A DNA stretch of 5,864 nucleotides from Bog-756 sp037141235 (lineage in GTDB: Bacteria > Actinomycetota > Acidimicrobiia > Acidimicrobiales > RAAP-2), in assembly GCA_037141235.1 (NCBI GenBank), contig JBAXCY010000178.1, positions 1 to 5,864 on the forward strand. The letters run 5' to 3'. The notes under the pieces were generated by a model. That model was not told the origin of the DNA. It saw only the letters and a list, made by a program, of their open reading frames with translations, and ran no database searches. Shown in pieces: positions 1-5,169 of the stretch; positions within the stretch are counted from its first letter, which is position 1, and every line of letters begins with the position of its first letter. The position numbers were made by a program, and so were the translations under genes.

Positions 1-2
1 CC

Positions 3-803
3 GTCATCGACCCTGCCTTGGCTGCCCGGTGGGAGTCCCTGGGTGATCTGGCACCTTCCACCCTGGGTCGCAAGGTCTGGGAGTTCTACCGCTCGCGCGG
101 CTACCGGTTCCCTGGTACGGCGGGCAGCGCTTCCCCCTATCTGGCCCAACACGATTGGATCCACGTGCTGGCTGAGTACGGAACAACCGTCGAGTCCGAG
201 GTCGAGGTCTTTGGCCTCATCTCCAGAGCCAACGACGACCCCGCTGGCTTCGCGCTCTTGGCCATGTCCATCAGCCTCTTTCAATCGGGGACCATCGGCG
301 CCAACGACGTCTTCGGCCGCGAGCGCCTGGACCTCACGCGCAACTCACGCAAGATCGGGATCCGCCTGGCCGACGCTATGTACCGGGGCGCCATCGTGGC
401 CGCCAACTTCGGCGGTCAGGACCTATTGGCTGTGGACTGGATGTCCATGGCCGACCGCGACATCGATGAGGTCAGAAGCCTGATGGGTCTCCCGGCCAAG
501 TCGTTCGTCACTCTCGAGCATGGGTCCGTAGGGCCGTGGGACGAAGGCGGGATCACCAGCTTCCAACTGTCGGCGGGTCGCTCGTTGGCGGCCGAACTCG
601 GCGAAGCGTACGACTCCTTCGGCGCCTCGGTAGCCGGACCAGAACGAGGCACCCGCAAGATCGTGGTGTCGATCAACCGCCAAGCCAGGGCCAGTGCATT
701 CGACGAACTCGAGGAGTCAGGGCTGCTCAACTCGGTCCTGGCCCGGCGCAACCTGCTACGAGGAGCCGGGCCAAGCGAGGAGCCGGTGCGCTCGACCGGA
801 TGA
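3..803 (+). CDS. Coq4-family protein (5' end outside the window)
   Basis: The reading frame is open to the left edge, so the true start lies upstream; an internal TTG at 18 is not a convincing start. The 266 visible codons carry the Coq4 metal motif HDxxHx(11)E: His50, Asp51, His54 and Glu66, counting from base 3. The later AVDW...DEVRSLMGL segment (about 143-163) matches the usual end of the Coq4 fold. In eukaryotes and some bacteria Coq4 acts in ubiquinone synthesis, where it has been linked to C1 decarboxylation/hydroxylation of the ring precursor and to assembling the Coq complex. Actinobacteria normally use menaquinone, so the substrate here is unknown. About 100 residues follow the usual Coq4 end, with no motif I recognise; they include a repeat-free, charged C-terminal tail rich in Arg and Glu. 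The family call is firm; the biochemical role is open. Confidence 0.85.
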   Translation, partial: VIDPALAARWESLGDLAPSTLGRKVWEFYRSRGYRFPGTAGSASPYLAQHDWIHVLAEYGTTVESEVEVFGLISRANDDPAGFALLAMSISLFQSGTIGANDVFGRERLDLTRNSRKIGIRLADAMYRGAIVAANFGGQDLLAVDWMSMADRDIDEVRSLMGLPAKSFVTLEHGSVGPWDEGGITSFQLSAGRSLAAELGEAYDSFGASVAGPERGTRKIVVSINRQARASAFDELEESGLLNSVLARRNLLRGAGPSEEPVRSTG

Positions 804-806
804 TCA

Positions 807-944
807 GTGTTGCCCACCTGGGCTATCGCTGCCGGCCACCCCCTCGTGACCGACATTGCCATGGAGTTTGTAGTCCGTCCCGGCCACGGGATAGGTCACC
901 TGATCCGTGGCCAAGATCCCCGCCGGTGCCACCGATCCGGTTAG
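807..944 (+). pseudogene. Possible 5' stub of a gamma-glutamyltransferase-like gene
   Basis: In the same frame as the Coq4 gene, three bases past its stop codon, a GTG at 807 opens a 45-codon frame ending at TAG 942-944. Residues about 5-22 (WAIAAGHPLVTDIAMEFV) resemble the N-terminal strand and helix of gamma-glutamyltransferases, which usually read like GMVAAGHPLATEAGLEVLRAGG. The following conserved GGNAxDAA block is absent; the match ends where an inverted repeat begins (882). Third positions in the matching codons are mostly G or C, like the neighbouring genes. The resemblance is short and judged by eye only. It could equally be chance or a short unknown peptide. Confidence 0.27.
882..912 (+). 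repeat. Nested 31-bp inverted repeat (possible terminator or attenuator hairpin)
   Basis: GGCCACGG (882-889) and CCGTGGCC (905-912) are perfect 8-bp arms. Inside them, AGGT (893-896) and ACCT (898-901) form a second dyad around C897, with GAT on each side. As RNA this folds into a nearly continuous stem: 8 bp, a G-U, one A-A mismatch, a U-G, then 3 bp closing a UCA loop. It lies about 80 bases after the Coq4 stop and about 125 before the M24 start. No T-run follows, so it is not a classic intrinsic terminator, but U-less hairpins are reported as terminators in actinobacteria. As DNA it could instead be a two-fold operator. The structure is directly visible; the role is inferred. Confidence 0.6.
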
Positions 945-1021
945 CGGCCGCGGCTAGGACCAGAACCGCCCTCTGGTACGTTCGTCCCACCGGACGCGAA
1001 TGGTCGAGGTCCGTACCCGTC

Positions 1022-1027
1022 GAAAGG
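1022..1027 (+). promoter_or_regulatory. Ribosome binding site deciding the M24 start
   Basis: GAAAGG lies 8 bases before GTG 1036. The in-frame ATG at 1000 has no purine-rich sequence at a proper distance, so the GTG is preferred as the start. Confidence 0.55.
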
Positions 1028-1035
1028 CGCTGACC

Positions 1036-1749
1036 GTGTCTAATTTCGCCAGCCAGGACCAGGTCGAAGCTGTAGGCGCCGACTTCCGGCCAGACCTGCT
1101 CCTCGACGTGCGAGCCAGGACAAGGGCGGCCGTGTACGACATCGCCGCCCAGATCGTCCCGGGGATGACCGAACCGGAGGCCCGAGCGCTGGCCGCCGCC
1201 GTGTTACGAGATCGAGGCCTGCGCAAGGGCTGGCACAAGATCCTGGTGCGCTTCGGCCCCAACACGACGAAGAATTTCGAGGATCCGTCTGATCCGGGGG
1301 TGATCCTCGGTGCTGACGACATCTTCTTCGTCGACATCGGACCGATCTACCAGGGTTGTGAGGGGGACGCCGCTGTCACCTTCTCCACGGGTGACGATCC
1401 CGAGATGATCAAGGCGGTCACCGACGTGCGGGCCATCTGGGATGCCACCCGGCGCCGGTGGCTCGACGACGGCCTCACTGGTACGGCGTTGTACGAGTAC
1501 GCCGCTGCCACCTCAGAGGCGCGGGGATGGAAGCTCGACCTGGAACTCACCGGTCACCGCCTGTCCGAGTTCCCCCACAGTGCCCACTTCGACGGCACAC
1601 TGGACGGCACGGACTTCCGGCCGACCGATCTGCGGTGGATCCTCGAGATCCAGATCAGACATCCACGGCGGAATTTTGGTGCCTTCCACGAAGATCTGCT
1701 CATCGAGGACGACGAGGTGCAGTCAGCACGCCCATCGGGTGGCGACTGA
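1036..1749 (+). CDS. M24-family metallopeptidase (creatinase/Xaa-Pro peptidase fold)
   Basis: A 237-residue protein with the pita-bread fold of methionine aminopeptidase and Xaa-Pro peptidases, without the N-terminal creatinase domain that many Xaa-Pro peptidases carry. The five metal ligands can be placed from GTG 1036: Asp100 and Asp111 (VDIGPIYQGCEGDAAVTF), His174 (TGHRLSEFPH), Glu204 (ILEIQI) and Glu219 (FGAFHEDLLIED). The accessory His67 lies in GWHKILVRFG. An intact dinuclear metal site implies an active hydrolase, but the substrate is unknown; some relatives act on non-peptide C-N bonds, as creatinase does. GTG 1036 is chosen for its ribosome binding site; ATG 1000 would add 12 residues (MVEVRTRRKALT) outside the conserved fold. 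It converges with the SnoaL-like gene across a 72-base gap. Confidence 0.85.
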   Translation: MSNFASQDQVEAVGADFRPDLLLDVRARTRAAVYDIAAQIVPGMTEPEARALAAAVLRDRGLRKGWHKILVRFGPNTTKNFEDPSDPGVILGADDIFFVDIGPIYQGCEGDAAVTFSTGDDPEMIKAVTDVRAIWDATRRRWLDDGLTGTALYEYAAATSEARGWKLDLELTGHRLSEFPHSAHFDGTLDGTDFRPTDLRWILEIQIRHPRRNFGAFHEDLLIEDDEVQSARPSGGD

Positions 1750-1821
1750 CTTCTGCAGCCTGGATCGGCACATTCGTCCAGCCCTACAGTGTCCTCCGAA
1801 CTCAGCCCTACCCCTGAAGGA

Positions 1822-2220
1822 TCAGACCTCGTCCTGCAAGGCCTGGGATGCGTCGGTGTGGTGGTGGACCATCTTCCACTCCCCGGATTCGAGCCGGAAG
1901 ATGTTGGTGGCCCGGAAGGTGATGACTGCGCCGTCGTCGGAAATCCCGCTGACCGTCTCCACGCAGACGCTGAATCCCATGTCACCGGCGGTCACCACAT
2001 GCACGCCGACCGGCACCACCTCGCCCCCGATGTCCATGGCGTCCTCCTTGGCGAACTGTCCAAGGACAGCGTCGTGGCCGACCAGGACCGGGCCGAACGG
2101 ACCCAGGTCGGAGATGTCCGACTCCTGCGACCAGATGGCACGCATCGGCTCTGGATCTCCGTGGTTGTTGGCGTTGAGGGCGGCGTAGAAGCTGTGGTGG
2201 GCATCAAGGACGGTTGACAT
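1822..2220 (-). CDS. SnoaL-like / NTF2-fold protein
   Basis: A 132-residue cytosolic protein of the SnoaL_3/DUF4440 type, cone-shaped alpha+beta barrels of about 120-140 residues. Signs are the opening helix HHSFYAALNANNHGDPEPM, the MRAIWSQESDISDLGPFGP turn, the VLVGHDAVLGQF helix, and the closing strands NIFRLESGEWKMVHHHTDAS. That last His-rich segment is typical of the subgroup. ATG 2220 is chosen because AGGAG lies 5 bases upstream (2226-2230 on the plus strand); the frame runs further upstream but without a better start. Members include polyketide cyclases, ketosteroid-isomerase-like enzymes and many proteins of unknown role, so the reaction cannot be read from sequence. It is transcribed divergently from the DapB-like oxidoreductase, which may mean shared control. 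Confidence 0.82.
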   Translation of the reverse strand: MSTVLDAHHSFYAALNANNHGDPEPMRAIWSQESDISDLGPFGPVLVGHDAVLGQFAKEDAMDIGGEVVPVGVHVVTAGDMGFSVCVETVSGISDDGAVITFRATNIFRLESGEWKMVHHHTDASQALQDEV

Positions 2221-2349
2221 ACGTTCTCCTGGTCTGTGGCGAACTGGGCACTCGACGATCGGAGTGTCGATGATCACGCTAGCTATCCTGGGCGGTGGCA
2301 GTATGCCAACCGACAGGTGCTTCACCACACGAGTCGGAGGATGAGCCTG
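2221..2349. promoter_or_regulatory. Divergent intergenic region with repeats, likely shared promoter/operator
   Basis: This 129-base stretch separates two divergent genes. It holds a perfect 5-bp inverted repeat, CACTC (2249-2253) and GAGTG (2262-2266). Overlapping it is a direct repeat, TCGACGATC (2252-2260) and TCGATGATC (2267-2275), with one mismatch and a 15-bp period. For the minus strand, TTGGCA (2309-2304), an 18-bp spacer and TAGCTA (2285-2280) form a passable housekeeping promoter for the SnoaL-like gene, with the repeats just downstream of it. For the plus strand TATCCT (2284-2289) is a weak -10 candidate without a clear -35. The repeats are seen; the regulatory role is inferred. 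Confidence 0.35.
2336..2340 (+). promoter_or_regulatory. Ribosome binding site deciding the oxidoreductase start
   Basis: GGAGG abuts ATG 2341 with no spacing but lies 9 bases before ATG 2350. That makes 2350 the workable start. Confidence 0.6.
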
Positions 2350-3441
2350 ATGGGCTATCGAGTGATCCAGTGGGCAACCGGGGGCGTGGGGCGTGCCGCC
2401 ATCGAAGGGGTGCTCGATCACCCCGACCTCGAGCTGGTCGGGGCCTGGGTGCACAGTCCGGACAAAGAGGGGCTGGATCTCGGGACCCTGGTCGGTCGGG
2501 ACCCCATCGGGGTCACGTCCACCGGCGATGTGGATGCGTTGCTGGCCATCGACGCCGACTGCGTGCTCTACAGCCCGTTCATGGCCGACCCGAAGGTGGT
2601 GGCCGCCATCCTCCGTTCCGGCAAGAATGTGGTGACCCCGCTCGGGTGGTTCTATCCGGCCACCGAAGAGCGGGAGCGGTTCGACTCCGTGGCTATCGAG
2701 GCTGGGGTCACCTTGCACGGCACCGGCATCCACCCCGGGGGCATCACCGAGCGCTTCCCGCTGATGGTGTCGGCCCTGTCGGGTTCGATCACGCACGTCC
2801 GGGCCGAGGAGTTCTCCGACATCCGCACCTATGGCGCCCCCGACGTGATTCGCGACTGGATGCTCTTCGGGGCCACCCCGGAAACGGCGCGGACCAGCAT
2901 CATGGCCGATGCCCTGGGCGCCGGGTTCCGCCAGTCAGTGATGATGGTGGCCGACGAACTCGGCTTCGATATCGAGCCCGACCTGCGCACCACCCATGAG
3001 ATGGCCGTAGCCACCGAGCCCATCGACTCACCCATCGGCCCCATCCAGCCCGGCATGGTGGCCGCCCAGCGCTTCAAGTGGGAGGCCCTGGTGGACGGAG
3101 AGCCTGTGGTGACCGCAGCGGTCAACTGGCTGATGGGAGACGAGCACCTCGATCCACCGTGGAAGTTCGGAGCCGAGGGAGAGCGCTTCGAGGTCGAGAT
3201 CACCGGAGATCCAAACTGCCTGACCACCTTCCACAAGCTGCATCCCGAATCCATCGAGGCGGGTCTGGTCCGCAACCCAGGCATCGTGGCCACCGCTCTG
3301 CACTGCGTCAACGCCATCCCCTATGTGTGCGCCGCCCGCCCTGGCCTCCTCACCTACCTGGACCTGCCCCTGGTGGCCGGGCGGGCCGCTCTCGGGCTCA
3401 GCCGACGAGGAACCAGGAACGGCGGTGGGTCGGCCCGGTGA
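2350..3441 (+). CDS. DapB-like / 2,4-diaminopentanoate dehydrogenase-like NAD(P)H-dependent oxidoreductase
   Basis: A 363-residue protein beginning MGYRVIQWATGGVGRAAIEG, a Rossmann dinucleotide-binding start with ATGGVG at residues 9-14. It continues through the cofactor domain typical of dihydrodipicolinate reductase relatives (VLYSPFMADP 73-82; GKNVVTPLGW 91-100). GTGIHPGGITERFPL (124-138) marks the substrate-domain junction. Actinobacteria often carry several paralogs of about 350 residues, usually annotated as dihydrodipicolinate reductase. They lack the short length of true lysine-pathway DapB (about 250) and are closer to amine or 2,4-diaminopentanoate dehydrogenases. The physiological substrate is unknown. 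ATG 2350 is chosen over 2341 by the ribosome binding site. Its TGA overlaps the GTG of a truncated SDR (GTGA), which points to a former operon. Confidence 0.85.
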   Translation: MGYRVIQWATGGVGRAAIEGVLDHPDLELVGAWVHSPDKEGLDLGTLVGRDPIGVTSTGDVDALLAIDADCVLYSPFMADPKVVAAILRSGKNVVTPLGWFYPATEERERFDSVAIEAGVTLHGTGIHPGGITERFPLMVSALSGSITHVRAEEFSDIRTYGAPDVIRDWMLFGATPETARTSIMADALGAGFRQSVMMVADELGFDIEPDLRTTHEMAVATEPIDSPIGPIQPGMVAAQRFKWEALVDGEPVVTAAVNWLMGDEHLDPPWKFGAEGERFEVEITGDPNCLTTFHKLHPESIEAGLVRNPGIVATALHCVNAIPYVCAARPGLLTYLDLPLVAGRAALGLSRRGTRNGGGSAR

Positions 3442-3575
3442 CCCCCTACTGGTTCACCCTCGCAGGCCAAGTAGCCGTGGTCACCGGTGCTGGCCTCGGG
3501 ATAGGCCGGGGCATCGCCATCGATCTGGTTGCTCCTGCCCTTCGGCCCCAGCGCACAGTCCCACAGGCGCGCTGA
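3438..3575 (+). pseudogene. Truncated short-chain dehydrogenase/reductase, N-terminal stub only
   Basis: GTG 3438 overlaps the upstream TGA by 4 bases and has GGTGGG 8 bases before it, a normal translational-coupling layout. The 45-codon frame begins with a classic SDR start: FTLAGQVAVVTGAGLGIGRG, with the cofactor motif TGxxxGxG (TGAGLGIG) at about residues 16-23. After IAIDLV (about residue 32, base 3533) the similarity stops. The next 13 codons (APALRPQRTVPQAR) do not look like an SDR and end at TGA 3573-3575. A functional SDR is about 250 residues with a YxxxK site, and I see neither in any frame before the next gene. The rest was probably deleted, leaving the stub joined to sequence upstream of the nucleosidase. 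It is unlikely to have enzyme activity. Confidence 0.75.
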
Positions 3576-3576
3576 C

Positions 3577-3582
3577 TACGGT
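3577..3582 (+). promoter_or_regulatory. Candidate -10 element for a leaderless transcript
   Basis: TACGGT fits the TAnnnT pattern and ends 7 bases before ATG 3590, the spacing seen for leaderless mRNAs in actinobacteria. The nucleosidase has no purine-rich ribosome binding site, which agrees. No convincing -35 hexamer is visible. Confidence 0.3.
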
Positions 3583-3589
3583 TCTTGCC

Positions 3590-4204
3590 ATGAACCTACG
3601 CGGAACCCTGTCGTCTGCCCTGCCCCTGCTCGTGGTGGCTGAGCCCGATGAGGCGCAGCACCTCGACACCGACCTGCCGATCCTGGTCACCGGTCCCGGA
3701 AAACTGGCCGCCGGACTTTCCGTCCTCGACCTGCTGGCCCCGTTGGCCCCAGGAATGCGTCCCTACGGCCTGGTAAGCCTCGGAACGGCGGGAGGACTGA
3801 CGGACGGACTGAGCGGGACCCATGTCATCGGATCGACCTTTCAGCACGACCTCGACGGTCTGGCGCTCATGGCCCTCACGGGTATCGACCCGAACCCGCG
3901 CTTCGTGCTCGGGGATGGTCCAGTACTGGCCACCGGCGACCGGTTCATCAGTAGCGCGGAAGAGCGTGCTGCCCTAGCCAGCCGAGCTGACCTGGTGGAC
4001 ATGGGCGGCTACGCCGTGGTCCGGGTGGCTCAGATGCTCGGGCTTCCGATCGTCGTGGTCCGTGACGTCAGCGACGACGCCGGTGCCGGTGCGGAGCGGA
4101 CCTGGAAAGAGTCTGTCGCCCACTCGTCGGCTCAGCTGGGTGCGTGGGTCGAGTCGTGTCACGGCACCTTTCCAACTGTTTCGGTGCGCCAGCTCATGGA
4201 CTGA
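3590..4204 (+). CDS. Nucleosidase of the phosphorylase (MTAN/PNP) superfamily with an altered ribose-binding motif
   Basis: A 204-residue protein matching small actinobacterial proteins annotated as nucleosidase, relatives of methylthioadenosine/S-adenosylhomocysteine nucleosidase. Motifs in order: LLVVAEPDEA (13-22) with a candidate water-activating Glu; ILVTGPGK (31-38); LVSLGTAGGLTDG (61-73); QHDLDGLAL (85-93); VLATGDRFIS (112-121); LVDMGGYAVVRVA (135-147); VVRDVSDDA (156-164). Asp162 in the SDD motif corresponds to the general-acid Asp (Asp197 in E. coli MTAN). The conserved ME pair that holds the ribose hydroxyls (Glu174 in E. coli MTAN) reads Met138-Gly139: GGC where GAG or GAA is expected. 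That may lower activity or shift the substrate. Such enzymes cleave the N-glycosidic bond of nucleosides in the cytosol; the substrate here is not known. ATG 3590 is the only nearby ATG in frame. Confidence 0.78.
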   Translation: MNLRGTLSSALPLLVVAEPDEAQHLDTDLPILVTGPGKLAAGLSVLDLLAPLAPGMRPYGLVSLGTAGGLTDGLSGTHVIGSTFQHDLDGLALMALTGIDPNPRFVLGDGPVLATGDRFISSAEERAALASRADLVDMGGYAVVRVAQMLGLPIVVVRDVSDDAGAGAERTWKESVAHSSAQLGAWVESCHGTFPTVSVRQLMD

Positions 4205-4241
4205 CCTCCGGGAGCACGGCGCGTCCCTTGCCAGGAGGGTC
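4203..4241. terminator. Candidate bidirectional terminator between convergent genes
   Basis: The 41-base gap between two convergent genes is filled by a dyad. GACCTCC (4203-4209) pairs with GGAGGGTC (4234-4241) with one bulged G. GGGA (4210-4213) and TCCC (4224-4227) can pair inside it. There is no T-run on either side. The position suggests termination for both genes; the evidence is weak. Confidence 0.3.
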
Positions 4242-4245
4242 GAGC

Positions 4246-4998
4246 TCAGGGAGCCTTGATGATCCTCGCCACCAGCACGACCAGGATGACCAGGGACAGG
4301 GCGGTCTGGAGCATCATGATCGCCTTGGTCGGCCGATTCCGTACGCCCTCGAGCGTGGGCCCAAACGTGGTATTGGTGAAGAAGGCCACGCAGAAGTAGT
4401 CGAACCAGCGGGGAGGGTCGTCCGGCTTGGACTCGTTGGGAGGAAAATCGAGGGCCCCGCCCTTCAGATGCGTGTCTGCCACCTGGTACCAGAGCGAGAA
4501 GATCAACGTGATGGAAAAGAACACAAGGCCAAGGTCGATCACCAGGGCGTTCTGACTTTCGCGGGCGATCTGGGGGGTGATCACCAACGTGGCTACGTTG
4601 ATCAGCACGTTGGTGGTGGCCACCGTCAGGTAGGTGATCATGACGTAGACGGCGGCATGGGGCGTCGATTTGCGGGAGGCCACCAGTGTGACAAGAGACA
4701 GGACCAGCATGGAGGCGAACAGAACATTGCCCGAGATGCTGATGGTCTTGGCCACGTCACCAGCCGTCGAGTTCGGTGGGATAGCGAAGTGCAGGCGCTG
4801 CGTGAGCAGCAGGTCGAACACCTCGATCACCACCATCACCGATACAAAGGCGGTCAGGCTGATCGGATGGAGGTTTCGAGCTTCATCTGGAAGTTGCTCG
4901 GCCTGTGCGATCGCCTCGAACAACCCTCGACGGGCATGGGGCTCCATGGGCGGCTCGGCCTGCTGCTCGGCCTGTGCCTCAGTGGTGGGCTCGGTCAT
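4246..4998 (-). CDS. Multi-pass membrane protein with a channel-like C-terminal hairpin
   Basis: A 250-residue protein. Residues 1-42 are acidic, Gln/Glu-rich and likely cytosolic (TEAQAEQQAEPPMEP). Predicted membrane segments are about 46-66, 89-108, 116-140, 151-171 and 225-247. Between the last two, a short amphipathic stretch, WFDYFCVAFFTNTTFGPT (198-215), looks like a pore helix and filter loop. It is followed by KAIMMLQTALSLVILVVLVA, a layout like the last two helices of two-pore potassium-channel-type proteins. The canonical TVGYG filter is absent, so ion selectivity cannot be claimed. ATG 4998 is chosen because AGGAG lies 7 bases upstream; a GTG at 5055 would add 19 low-complexity residues. 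It lies 171 bases downstream of the P450 stop on the same strand and may share its transcript. I do not recognise a named family with confidence. Confidence 0.82.
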   Translation of the reverse strand: MTEPTTEAQAEQQAEPPMEPHARRGLFEAIAQAEQLPDEARNLHPISLTAFVSVMVVIEVFDLLLTQRLHFAIPPNSTAGDVAKTISISGNVLFASMLVLSLVTLVASRKSTPHAAVYVMITYLTVATTNVLINVATLVITPQIARESQNALVIDLGLVFFSITLIFSLWYQVADTHLKGGALDFPPNESKPDDPPRWFDYFCVAFFTNTTFGPTLEGVRNRPTKAIMMLQTALSLVILVVLVARIIKAP

Positions 4999-5005
4999 GG
5001 ATTCG

Positions 5006-5010
5006 CTCCT
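5006..5010 (-). promoter_or_regulatory. Ribosome binding site deciding the membrane-protein start
   Basis: On the minus strand AGGAG lies 7 bases before ATG 4998. The earlier in-frame GTG at 5055 has no comparable site. The rest of the 4999-5169 gap shows no clear promoter, only a perfect 10-bp palindrome, CTGGCGCCAG, at 5058-5067. Confidence 0.6.
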
Positions 5011-5169
5011 GCTCGGGGGCGCTGCCCTGGGGACAGTGCGGGGCTCGCTGCGCACACCTGGCGCCAGCCAGTCGAATAGTACCTGGGCCAGTGGCAGATA
5101 TGGGGTGAGCGTGATGTGGGGACGATCTCGAGCCGCTTCTCCATCTCCGGGGCGTGGCGACCCATCCAG

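Noticed and set aside
861..944. Short frame from ATG 861 containing GHGIGHLIR, like the M24 His motif GHGIG
   Set aside because: It has no ribosome binding site and no other M24 motif nearby. The GGCCACGGGATAGG bases that encode it are the left arm of the inverted repeat, so the match is best explained as chance.
536..1033. 165-codon plus-strand frame bridging Coq4 and M24
   Set aside because: Arg- and Pro-rich, low-information translation overlapping the clear Coq4 gene in another frame; it has no family motif.
1760..1781. Terminator between the convergent M24 and SnoaL-like genes
   Set aside because: Only a 5-bp stem (CTGGA/TCCAG) with a 12-base loop and no T-run; too weak to call.
2221..2796. 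Upstream extension of the SnoaL-like frame to give 324 residues
   Set aside because: The extension lies antisense to the clear DapB-like gene, and a good ribosome binding site marks ATG 2220.
4144..5079. 311-codon plus-strand frame opposite the membrane protein
   Set aside because: Its His-, Gln- and Gly-rich translation is the mirror of membrane-protein codons. The minus-strand frame has a hydrophobic pattern, a start and a ribosome binding site.
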